This document shows positions 1-5,551 of a DNA stretch of 5,551 bases, piece after piece. The notes below the pieces were generated by a model. The model saw nothing but the letters and a program-made list of their open reading frames with translations, ran no database searches and was not told where the DNA came from. Source of the DNA: CAWEHT01 sp963808455 (lineage in GTDB: Bacteria > Chloroflexota > Anaerolineae > CG2-30-64-16); contig CAWEHT010000403.1 in NCBI GenBank assembly GCA_963808455.1, forward strand, positions 1 through 5,551, in the 5' to 3' direction. Made by a program: the position numbers and the translations under genes. The stretch's first letter is position 1, and every line of letters starts with the position of its first letter.

Positions 1-769
1 CGCGGTGGCCGAGCCGGGCGCCGGGGCCCAGGCGCAAATCGACCGCTTGTACTCGGTGATCCCCGCGTGCACGCCCGTGTAGATCTCCAGGTATTCGAGC
101 AAGGCAGCCTTGGTCCCGCGCCGGCGGAAAAAGCGAAGCCGCCGAGCGGAGCAAGCGCCGCCGCTTGGGCTCGGGCCAGTTCTCGTCGAGCGTCAGGTTG
201 AGCCAGGAGGCCAGCCAGGGCAGGAATTGCGGCGGGGCCAGGCCCGGATCGAAATACGCCGGTATCTCGTCGATCTGCATCTCGATCGGCGACCAGAAGC
301 TCTCGAAGAGCATCAAAGGCGGCCCATCAGCTCGTCTTCTTCGTAGACGGACGGCAAATAGCGCAGCCAGCGGCCCTTGGCCAGCACCGCCAGCGCGATC
401 CTCGGCCGATGCCTCCGCGTCACCGGCCGCGGGCGTGGCCCAGGCGCGGCCGATGACGTCTCTGTCGGCCTCCGTGGGCTGAACTGTCGCGCTCGTCTCG
501 AAGTCGTCTGCCACGCCTCCTTGTGCCGGTGCCTCCAACTGCCACAGCACGGTCCACAGGCCCTCGTCCAGCAGGAAGCGGGGCGCTGCCTGGCTCAGAC
601 GGTCGGGCCCACGGTAGGTCAACGGATCGAACCCGGCGGGCAGCGCGATGGCCAGGCTGTAGGCGCAAGCGGGCTCCGGCACGGCCACGCGCGTCCGGAA
701 GACCACCGTCTCGCCTGGATAGCAGCGGTAGGCGCTGGCCGCGTGGTCTACGACCCAAGGCGCGCTCAT
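1..769 (-). CDS. Phage tail protein (gpI-like, TIGR02242 type), 3' partial, with apparent frameshifts
   Basis: This is a baseplate wedge component of a contractile injection system, comparable to P2 gpI or Afp12. It probably acts beside the gpJ-like protein encoded immediately upstream. The ATG at 769-767 overlaps the upstream stop (ATGA), with GAGGT at 783-779 as ribosome binding site, so the start is well supported. Residues 1 to about 120 look like a beta-rich N-terminal domain that I cannot name. After it comes the family signature, split between two frames: RWLRYLPSVYEEDELMGRL (frame 2), then LMLFESFWSPIEMQIDEIP, FDPGLAPPQFLPWLASWLN and LDENWPEPKRRRLLRSA (start frame), then RRRGTKAALLEYLEIYTGV (frame 2) to the edge. 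The start frame has no stop through position 1, but its translation of 318-399 and 1-127 is arginine- and glycine-rich and unlike the family. I infer three one-base indels. Family assignment is firm. Whether the gene is really broken is not known. Confidence 0.85.
   Translation of the reverse strand, partial: MSAPWVVDHAASAYRCYPGETVVFRTRVAVPEPACAYSLAIALPAGFDPLTYRGPDRLSQAAPRFLLDEGLWTVLWQLEAPAQGGVADDFETSATVQPTEADRDVIGRAWATPAAGDAEASAEDRAGGAGQGPLAALFAVRLRRRRADGPPLMLFESFWSPIEMQIDEIPAYFDPGLAPPQFLPWLASWLNLTLDENWPEPKRRRLLRSAASLFPPARDQGCLARIPGDLHGRARGDHRVQAVDLRLGPGARLGHR
128..132 (-). other. Apparent frameshift 3 in the tail protein gene (one extra base in T5 run)
   Basis: The minus strand reads CTTTTTCCGCC. 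Dropping one T changes the nonsense continuation PPARDQGCLARIPG into SLFRRRGTKAALLEYLEIYT, the conserved C-terminal block of the family. A run of five identical bases is a typical place for an indel, whether a sequencing error or slippage. Confidence 0.7.
315..317 (-). other. Apparent frameshift 2 in the tail protein gene (one missing base)
   Basis: The minus strand reads CGCCTTTGATG. Frame 2 hits TGA right after ...DELMGRL, whereas the start frame resumes with LMLFESFWSP. Adding one T to the TTT run gives GRLLMLFESFW, the conserved motif of the family, so the run is one base short relative to an intact gene. Confidence 0.7.
400..401 (-). other. Apparent frameshift 1 in the tail protein gene (one extra base)
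   Basis: Reading down from 769, the family-like sequence leaves the start frame here. Removing one G of the minus-strand GG pair joins ...EASAE to IALAVLAKGRWLRYLP, which matches the expected transition into the tail protein domain. Left as it is, the start frame reads through a low-complexity stretch instead. Confidence 0.6.
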
Positions 770-2853
770 AGGCTCACGACCTCGATCTCGTGGTCGAGCG
801 AGCAGATCAGAGTGGACGGCCCGACCTTGACCACACGCTCGTCGGCGGCGATCCAGGCCGGCGGCGCAATCAACTGCTCAGGTGAGCTTCCCGCGCCGGC
901 GGCGATGGTGCGCTGCATGAGCTCCTGGCTCGGGACCAGCGGGCGATAGCAGAGCTTGACGTCGAGCACGTGCTTCACGCCCGGCACCCGCTGGATCCAG
1001 GCGTAGATCTCCGAAAGGTACAGGTTGCGCCCGAAGGGCCAGCCCTCCCAGGCGCTGGCCTCGATAGCGGCCCCGCATTCTTCGACTTGATCGAGGGGCA
1101 GGGGCGTCAGGAAGTTGCCCAGGCTTTCGACCACGCGGTCGACCATCTCCTCGGGCGACACGTAGGGCGAGACGGCGATCTGGGCCTGCACTTTCACCGC
1201 CAGGTAGTCCGGCTCGCGCACCAGCAAGGTCGTGGCCAGCAGGCGGTACTGGTCCAGATAGGCCTGGATGGCCTGGCGGACCGGCTGATCGATGGCGAGC
1301 CGGGCCATGTCGTGCGCCCGCAGGGCGTCGGGCACGCGAGGGACGACCAGCAGCTCCACATTTCCCGGGCCCGGTGTCCGGCACTTGACGCGGCCGACCA
1401 CCGGATCCGAGGCGCGGGCCAGGCTCTCATAATCTTCGGCCGTCACGGCCCGCTGCTGCGCCCGCAACTCCTGGCGTGCACGCAGCTTCAGGTGTTCCAG
1501 GTCTTCCTGGTCCAAACCGCCCGTAGCCCGCTCCAGGTTGGTGACATGGTCGACATAAGGGACGGTCGATCGGAGCATCGTCAGCTTGTAGGGCGGCAGG
1601 TTGCCTCCGCTGCCCCCGCCATGACGGTAGCCGGTGGTGCGCACACGGCGCCCGGCTTCTACAACACGCCCGTACTGGTGTACCTTGCCGGTGGGATCCC
1701 GCACTGCCGGGCCGAAGGCGATCTCGCCGGTGGCCTCGTCGAGCGTGAAATGGCGGTCGAGATCACCCGAGCCCGCAAAATCGGCCACGCGCTGCCACGG
1801 GACATAAACCAGCTCACCATCGCGCAACTCTTCGACCTCGATGGTCTCGCCCGGGCGCATGGCGAGGACCGGGGCGTGCTGGAGGTGAAAGATCTGGCCG
1901 GGCTCGCCGTCGCTGAAGCCGAGCGGCTCGTTGCGGACGATCTGAGCGTGCGTAGCCCAGACCTTGCCGCCCAGGATGGCCGTCGCGATGCCTTTGATGC
2001 GCGGCGATTCCGCGTAGGACCCCTGCTCCGACGAGCGCTGCCTGAATGTGCAGCGGACCCAGTAGGCTGTTATGCCGTGAACCTGGTTGGGCTGCATCTC
2101 GAGGGGCAGGTACAGCACCAGTGCGCCCTGTGGGTTGTTGAGGCCGCCGGTGGTGTCTTTTTCGCCGCGGCGTGTGCTGGGCATGACCTCGACCCAGCGA
2201 TCTCCCACCCAGCATTCCCAGACCAAGGGCGGATTGTCGCGGCTGATGCCGGGAGCCTGCTTCTCCTCGCAGGCGAAGGCCAGGCGCAAGATATAGCCGC
2301 CGATATCGGCATCGTAGCCCAGGTAGAAGCAATCCCCTTGCTTGGGGCCGTCGCGCCCGAACGCCAGGAACGGCGCGCCGCCCAGCGTCGACACGTAATC
2401 GGCATTGAAGTCAGCCTCGCGCCGCAAGTGGGCCAGGCGAGGCGGCACCAGGGCCAGCGCGCTGTCTGTGGTGAATATCATGTCCTGTTCGAGCGCCCCC
2501 GGGGCGGTAGAGATTTCCATGCCTTGCGGCACCGTCACCTGTGTGGCATCTTCCGGGCCCAGGGGCAGGGCGGCCGACAGCCAGAACGTTAGCTGCGTGC
2601 GGGCGCTGCCGGCGGGCATGAGCTGGAAGCCCAGCAGCTCCATGAATTTGACATAATTCTTCTCCGGCACGCGGTTGAGCCGGTACACGATCTGCTCGGT
2701 CATCCAGGAAAACAGCTCGATCAGGGTGACGCCGGGATCGCTGACATTGTACTCGGTCCATTCAGGGCAGTAACGCACGATGCGCCGCCTGGCTTCGTTG
2801 ACGAGATCGCGCTGAAACCTGAGATCATCCAGGTTCGGCGTGGGTAGTGGCAT
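766..2853 (-). CDS. Putative baseplate assembly protein (gpJ/Mu gp47-like, TIGR02243 type)
   Basis: This 695-residue protein is the main baseplate wedge subunit of phage-tail-like contractile systems (Afp11/Pvc11 counterpart) and helps join the wedges to the spike hub and trigger sheath contraction. The N-terminus has the family opening LDDLRFQRDLVNEARRRI and NVSDPGVTLIELFSWMTEQI (about residues 8-55), then RLNRVPEKNYVKFMELLG. A beta-rich middle section follows. The gpJ-like core has YRHGGGSGGNLP (409-420) and ATGGLDQEDLEHLKLRARQE into RAVTAEDYESLA (443-480). The C-terminal part, with LVVPRVPD and ILVxVxL-like segments, fits the wedge arm. Length is usual for the family and no disruption is visible. 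The start is fixed by GGAGGA at 2864-2859, five bases upstream, and lies one base after the gp25 stop. Its own stop overlaps the tail protein start, which suggests translational coupling. Confidence 0.93.
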   Translation of the reverse strand: MPLPTPNLDDLRFQRDLVNEARRRIVRYCPEWTEYNVSDPGVTLIELFSWMTEQIVYRLNRVPEKNYVKFMELLGFQLMPAGSARTQLTFWLSAALPLGPEDATQVTVPQGMEISTAPGALEQDMIFTTDSALALVPPRLAHLRREADFNADYVSTLGGAPFLAFGRDGPKQGDCFYLGYDADIGGYILRLAFACEEKQAPGISRDNPPLVWECWVGDRWVEVMPSTRRGEKDTTGGLNNPQGALVLYLPLEMQPNQVHGITAYWVRCTFRQRSSEQGSYAESPRIKGIATAILGGKVWATHAQIVRNEPLGFSDGEPGQIFHLQHAPVLAMRPGETIEVEELRDGELVYVPWQRVADFAGSGDLDRHFTLDEATGEIAFGPAVRDPTGKVHQYGRVVEAGRRVRTTGYRHGGGSGGNLPPYKLTMLRSTVPYVDHVTNLERATGGLDQEDLEHLKLRARQELRAQQRAVTAEDYESLARASDPVVGRVKCRTPGPGNVELLVVPRVPDALRAHDMARLAIDQPVRQAIQAYLDQYRLLATTLLVREPDYLAVKVQAQIAVSPYVSPEEMVDRVVESLGNFLTPLPLDQVEECGAAIEASAWEGWPFGRNLYLSEIYAWIQRVPGVKHVLDVKLCYRPLVPSQELMQRTIAAGAGSSPEQLIAPPAWIAADERVVKVGPSTLICSLDHEIEVVSL

Positions 2854-2854
2854 G

Positions 2855-3271
2855 TCAGTCCTCCGGCTCTAGGTTGAGGTAAAGCGGATAGACGATGCTG
2901 CGCCGGTCGTGGGTCGGCTTGATGCTGTAGATCAGCTCGATGAGCATGACCCCATCCTGGCGCGTGTTCCGGGAGACCATGACCCGCTCGACGTGCACGC
3001 GCGGCTCCCACCGGGACACGGCTTCTTCGACGTAGCGGGCCGCCAGGGCCTCCGTGGCAGCGTTCTGCGGCGCGAAGACGAGCTCGTGGATGCGACAGCC
3101 GAACTCGGGGCGCATGCGGCGCTCGCTGGGGGCCGTGCCCAGGATGATGCGGATGGCCTGCTCGATGTCGCGCTCACCACCTATAAGGGCCAGCCCACCT
3201 TTGGCGTCGATCTGCAGCGGGAAGGCCAGCCCGCGTCCCAGGTACTCTTTGCTATCGTTTCTCCCGGGCAT
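2855..3271 (-). CDS. GPW/gp25 family baseplate wedge protein
   Basis: This 138-residue protein belongs to the T4 gp25 / P2 gpW family, small baseplate wedge proteins with a lysozyme-like fold but no lysozyme activity. In contractile systems they anchor the first sheath ring to the baseplate. Visible family marks are LGRGLAFPLQID (11-22), the helix around GGERDIEQAIRIILGT with the conserved ERRMRPEFGCRIHELVF block (50-66), WEPRVHVERV (88-97) and a terminal beta strand ending YPLYLNLE. The conserved MRPEFG segment is complete. AAGGAG at 3287-3282 lies ten bases before the ATG, directly after the stop of the PAAR-like gene. Position between spike tip and gpJ-like gene is normal for these modules. 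The assignment is secure. Confidence 0.93.
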   Translation of the reverse strand: MPGRNDSKEYLGRGLAFPLQIDAKGGLALIGGERDIEQAIRIILGTAPSERRMRPEFGCRIHELVFAPQNAATEALAARYVEEAVSRWEPRVHVERVMVSRNTRQDGVMLIELIYSIKPTHDRRSIVYPLYLNLEPED

Positions 3272-3287
3272 CGTCTGATGACTCCTT

Positions 3288-3650
3288 TTACTGGCCCGTT
3301 ACGCGCGTCTGTCCGGCAAACGAGACGGGCAAGAAGGGCACGGGCGGGGACGGCGGCGTGGTGGTGGCCGGCCCTGTCATGCTGCTCTCGCAAAGCAGGC
3401 CCGAGCCATTCGATGTGACGCGCAGCGTCATGGTGGGCGGCAAGAAGGTTGCCTCGATGCACGGCGTCGGCACAGGCACCCCCAATGCCAGCGGCATCTG
3501 CATGGGGCAGCCCCCCACGACGAATGGGGGGTCCGATAACGGTACCGGCACGCCCTCGATCGTAATGCGTGGGTTGGGGGCCACCGGCATGGCCGGGCCG
3601 CCATGGGCGCAAGTCACCACGCAGGACATCGTCAACAGGTAGCCGGGCAT
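3288..3650 (-). CDS. PAAR-like spike tip protein
   Basis: This 120-residue protein is probably the sharpened tip that caps the trimeric spike. It begins MPGYLLTMSCVVTCAHGG and continues with PNPRITIEGVPV, short glycine- and proline-punctuated beta segments typical of PAAR and PAAR-like proteins. Cysteines are at 10, 14, 48, 64 and 87, with His16 next to Cys14. They could bind a metal, as the PAAR tip does with His and Cys ligands, but the classical PAAR repeat is not evident, so 'PAAR-like' is as far as I go. Residues 94-108 form a Thr/Pro/Ser-rich stretch (TTTPPSPPVP). GGAGGT at 3662-3657 lies six bases before the ATG, a strong start. It sits 40 nt after the spike gene and 16 nt before gp25, the usual slot for a tip protein. 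I see no attached effector domain. Confidence 0.82.
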   Translation of the reverse strand: MPGYLLTMSCVVTCAHGGPAMPVAPNPRITIEGVPVPLSDPPFVVGGCPMQMPLALGVPVPTPCIEATFLPPTMTLRVTSNGSGLLCESSMTGPATTTPPSPPVPFLPVSFAGQTRVTGQ

Positions 3651-3690
3651 TGGCTGACCTCCAAATCAAGATGTGTCGGCACGAAGCAAC

Positions 3691-4956
3691 TCATGTTATT
3701 TGCAGCGCCCCGTCGTTGATGCTGGTCGAAGGGCCGGAGAGGCCGACCGAAGCGCCACCATCGTTGTGGAGGGTGGCGCTGGTCCCTCCCTTCAGATCCA
3801 GGCTCGTGGTGCCCTCGATGCTGCAATTCGTCGAGCCCTTGAGGCTGGCGTTCATTTGAGCCGAGATGTTGACGTTGTTGCCGCTGATGTTGACATCGTC
3901 CTGGCTGGACAGGCTCATTTTGCCTGTCGCAGTGATGGTGACCTTCCCACTGGCAGTGACGATGGTATCCTGGCCGGTGCTGATGGTGATCTTGTTGTTC
4001 GCCGAATCGATCACGATGGTATTGTTGCCGGTCTTGTCGATGATCGAGATCTTCTCGGAGCCGTCAGTGTCGTCCAGGACAATCTGGTGGCCGCTGCGCG
4101 ACTTGATGATGCGGTGATTGACCTTGCCGTCGCTGCCGACCGCCGCGCTGTTGGCTTCGGGAGGCTGATCGGTGTTGCTCCAGAGCACGCCCAGGATGTA
4201 GGGCCGGTGAGGGTCGCCGTGCTCGAAGGCCACCAGGACCTCGTCGTTGACCTCGGGCAGCATGTAGTAGCCACGCGTCGAGCCGGCAGCAGGGCTGGCG
4301 ATGCGCACCCAGTCGCTCTCGATATCGCCGAGCCAGGCATACTTGACTTTGACGCGGCCGAGGTTGTCGGCATCCTTGTTGTTGGTGACGAGCCCCGTGA
4401 CGACGCCGCGCATGAGGCCCTGGCTGCGATCACGATCGGCGGCGGCCGCCAGCCGGCTGATGAAGTTGGGTTTGCGCCCGCTGATCGAGAAGTTGGTCAC
4501 GTAGCCGTCGGCGTTCCAGACGTGTGTGGCGGATGTGATCAGATAGGTGCCGCTGAAGCGTGTGCCGACACCGCTGACGGTGACCTGGTAGCCGGCCTTG
4601 ATGGTCGGGTCCCCATCGCAGGTGCCCTCGGCCAGCATGGCCTCGCGGGCGATGTCGTCGCTGAGGCCGGTGGCGAGCAAGTTGGCCTCGTCGGCGGTGA
4701 ACACCGGACGGTCGGTGATGGCGGCCTCGGCGGAACCGCCGAAGGCGCTCGAAGCTGTGGAGCCGCCGGTGTCCGTCATGCCGCCCTGGTTGAGGGAGGA
4801 GCTCGGGGTGGCGCTGCCGGTGCCCTTGGGCTTTCGACCATAGTTCCGCCCTTTGGGCTGTACCGCGAGCAGCACAAGTTTGGCCACAGATGAACACGGA
4901 TCAAAAACCCACAGCAGAGGAATTCTTGTTCTTGCTTCCTTCTTGTCCGTGTTCAT
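3691..4956 (-). CDS. VgrG/gp5-like spike protein, N-terminally truncated
   Basis: This encodes the C-terminal part of the central spike, comparable to VgrG and Afp8. From about residue 59 (GGMTDTGGSTASSAFGG) the sequence looks like the family: TDRPVFTADEANLL and IKAGYQVTVSGVGTRFSGTY with LITSATHVW are the end of the gp27-like hub domain. About residues 180-265 are the gp5 OB-fold (GVVTGLVTNNKDADNLGRVK, LPEVNDEVLVAFEHGDPHRP, ILGVLW). Residues 285-420 are a beta-helical needle of short alternating repeats (ITISTG, VTITATG, VNISGNNVNISAQ, LDLKGG). The front of the hub domain, some 300 residues in relatives, is missing. The formal ATG at 4956 lies inside an inverted repeat, has no ribosome binding site, and residues 1-45 look like translated repeat. 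An in-frame ATG at 4779-4777 is possible but also weakly preceded. The gene is probably broken, or an N-terminal piece lies further right. Confidence 0.85.
   Translation of the reverse strand: MNTDKKEARTRIPLLWVFDPCSSVAKLVLLAVQPKGRNYGRKPKGTGSATPSSSLNQGGMTDTGGSTASSAFGGSAEAAITDRPVFTADEANLLATGLSDDIAREAMLAEGTCDGDPTIKAGYQVTVSGVGTRFSGTYLITSATHVWNADGYVTNFSISGRKPNFISRLAAAADRDRSQGLMRGVVTGLVTNNKDADNLGRVKVKYAWLGDIESDWVRIASPAAGSTRGYYMLPEVNDEVLVAFEHGDPHRPYILGVLWSNTDQPPEANSAAVGSDGKVNHRIIKSRSGHQIVLDDTDGSEKISIIDKTGNNTIVIDSANNKITISTGQDTIVTASGKVTITATGKMSLSSQDDVNISGNNVNISAQMNASLKGSTNCSIEGTTSLDLKGGTSATLHNDGGASVGLSGPSTSINDGALQIT
4822..4858. repeat. Pair of near-identical short palindromes at the spike truncation boundary
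   Basis: GCCCTTGGGC (4822-4831) and GCCCTTTGGGC (4848-4858) are two near-copies of one palindrome, 16 bases apart. They lie where family-like spike sequence gives way to repeat sequence, so they may belong to the inserted element rather than to the gene. They could also be chance in GC-rich DNA. Confidence 0.35.
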
Positions 4957-4976
4957 CCGTGTTCATCTGTGGCCAA
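4880..4976. repeat. Intergenic inverted repeat of the 'CCACAGATGAACACGG' type
   Basis: A perfect 22-base inverted repeat has arms at 4880-4901 (core GGCCACAGATGAACACGG) and 4955-4976 (core CCGTGTTCATCTGTGGCC), separated by 53 bases. The right arm is preceded by an extra copy of its first ten bases, giving CCGTGTTCAT twice in tandem (4947-4966). From general knowledge, sequences of this wording recur in many copies between genes of environmental bacteria; I cannot count copies here. It encodes no protein of its own and may be a small non-autonomous mobile repeat or a folded RNA. It supplies the formal start codon of the truncated spike frame. Confidence 0.85.
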
Positions 4977-5006
4977 TTTCGCTTCGTTCCGGATGTTGGA
5001 CCGCTC

Positions 5007-5025
5007 GACTCGTCAAACACGAGTC
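5007..5025. repeat. Perfect 7-bp hairpin, GACTCGT-CAAAC-ACGAGTC
   Basis: Arms GACTCGT (5007-5013) and ACGAGTC (5019-5025) flank a five-base loop CAAAC. No T-run follows on either strand, so it does not look like an intrinsic terminator. It lies 31 bases from the larger inverted repeat and is probably part of the same repeat-rich stretch. Confidence 0.6.
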
Positions 5026-5171
5026 CTCGGGGTGCCGGCATCCACAGTCCATTTCTTGATCTAACCATAGACCGGCAAGCGTCTGTGTGGAACCCTTATT
5101 TGACAGGCCTGCGGCCCTCGCCACCGGTGCCCTACCCCCTCAAACCGGCGAAAGTCGGGCTAGCCGATCTG

Positions 5172-5203
5172 GGGGAGTGGCGGTCCGGAAACCGCTCCCT
5201 ACG
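5172..5203. repeat. Imperfect palindrome, GTAGGGAGCGGTTTCC type
   Basis: On the plus strand GGGAG (5173-5177) pairs with CTCCC (5195-5199), and CGGT (5181-5184) with ACCG (5191-5194). There is a TGG bulge and the loop is CCGGAA. The minus-strand reading GTAGGGAGCGGTTTCCGG resembles the 'GTAGGGGCGGGTTT...AAACCCGCCCCTAC' palindromes I associate with intergenic regions of Chloroflexota and some other phyla. That resemblance is from memory and has not been checked by search. Confidence 0.6.
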
Positions 5204-5403
5204 GTTGCGGCTCTGTAACTGCCCGCAACTGCAAGCACGTGACGCGGTAAAAGAGCCGGGTACACGGTAGTAGCGGTTACGGGCTTGCATGAGCCGGAAT
5301 ATTGAAACGGTTACACCGCGCCTTGAGCGCCATTAGGAGGGTCCGTCAGGGCCGTCAAGGAGGGCGCCGTAGGAGGCACGTCAAAACTTCCAGAACCGCC
5401 GCA

Positions 5404-5429
5404 GCGCCGGGCTGTTGCCGTCCCGGCGC
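5404..5429. repeat. Perfect 8-bp GC-rich hairpin
   Basis: GCGCCGGG (5404-5411) and CCCGGCGC (5422-5429) form a perfect stem around a ten-base loop. No T-run follows on either strand. In DNA this GC-rich it may be incidental. Confidence 0.4.
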
Positions 5430-5551
5430 CGCGGCAAACCGGACCACGTGGCCCAACTGCGCCGGTCTCCTCCGCCGTGAAGGCGGCGTGGTCCAACAGG
5501 TGCTGCAGGAAGAACCGCTGGTGCAACACCGTCAGATTATCGGAGAAGCGG

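Larger units (their letters stand above)
4977..5551. other. Repeat-bearing stretch without a recognised gene
   Basis: Apart from the three hairpins listed separately, I find no supported gene here. Frames on the minus strand contain several stops between about 5000 and 5310, and nothing resembles the missing spike N-terminus. A minus-strand frame (5311 to the right edge) is open and reads NLTVLHQRFFLQHLLDHAAF near its beginning. That part looks protein-like, but the rest (GAGTATARRCGGSGS) does not, and I recognise no family. It could be a decayed or frameshifted gene remnant. No convincing promoter with both -35 and -10 elements faces the operon. Confidence 0.5.

Noticed and set aside
420..758. 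Minus-strand frame of 112 codons inside the tail protein gene
   Set aside because: It is arginine-rich, shadow-like and out of frame with the well-supported ATGA-coupled start at 769.
970..2592. Long plus-strand open frame of 540 codons
   Set aside because: It lies wholly antisense to the well-supported gpJ-like gene. Its translation has no recognisable domain and it arises from high-GC codon bias.
3673..4893. Long plus-strand open frame of 406 codons
   Set aside because: It is the antisense shadow of the spike gene. Its Val/Asp/Ala-rich repeats mirror the beta-helix codons.
4880..4976. CRISPR repeat
   Set aside because: The two long copies are inverted rather than direct. The only direct repeat is a ten-base tandem without spacers.
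5007..5025. Hairpin as an intrinsic terminator
   Set aside because: There is no T-run after the stem on either strand and no gene ends just before it.
5100..5130. TTGACA at 5100-5105 as a promoter -35 box
   Set aside because: No -10-like hexamer follows at 16-18 bases, and it would read away from the operon.
4890..5270. Plus-strand open frame starting in the inverted repeat
   Set aside because: Most of it is translated repeat sequence (for example SVFICGQF). It has no ribosome binding site and no family resemblance.

Overview
The window is a GC-rich bacterial segment carrying part of a contractile injection system locus (phage-tail-like, extracellular or R-type-like). All recognised genes lie on the minus strand and read right to left: a truncated VgrG/gp5-like spike (3691-4956), a PAAR-like spike tip (3288-3650), a gp25-like baseplate wedge protein (2855-3271), a large gpJ/gp47-like baseplate assembly protein (766-2853) and a gpI-like phage tail protein that runs off the left edge (1-769). 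The order spike, tip, gp25, J, I is the standard baseplate module of Afp/PVC-like systems. Spacing is tight (40 nt, 16 nt, 1 nt, then a 4-nt ATGA overlap), and good Shine-Dalgarno sequences precede the last four genes, so this looks like one operon.

Two parts of the module are damaged. The spike gene lacks the N-terminal half expected for its family (most of the gp27-like domain). Its open frame instead begins inside a palindromic repeat (4880-4976), so the formal start codon belongs to the repeat. The tail protein gene keeps an open frame to the window edge, but its family-like sequence switches frame three times, each time by one base and at or next to a short mononucleotide run. This means either local sequencing error near a contig end or a decaying gene. 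The three genes between them look intact.

From about 4860 to 5551 I see no convincing gene. This stretch is a cluster of short inverted repeats of the kind scattered between genes in large environmental genomes: a 22-nt inverted repeat of the 'CCACAGATGAACACGG' type, a perfect 7-bp hairpin, an imperfect 'GTAGGGAGCGGTTTCC' type palindrome and an 8-bp GC-rich hairpin. A short open frame at the far right edge is unassigned.

The organism is not certain. High GC, this type of injection system and these repeats would fit Chloroflexota (for example Anaerolineae) or another large-genome environmental phylum, and the taxonomic guess is weak. Functionally, gp25, J and I would build the baseplate wedges around the spike/tip complex at the end of a contractile sheath and tube. 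The sheath, tube, ATPase and effector genes are not in the window.
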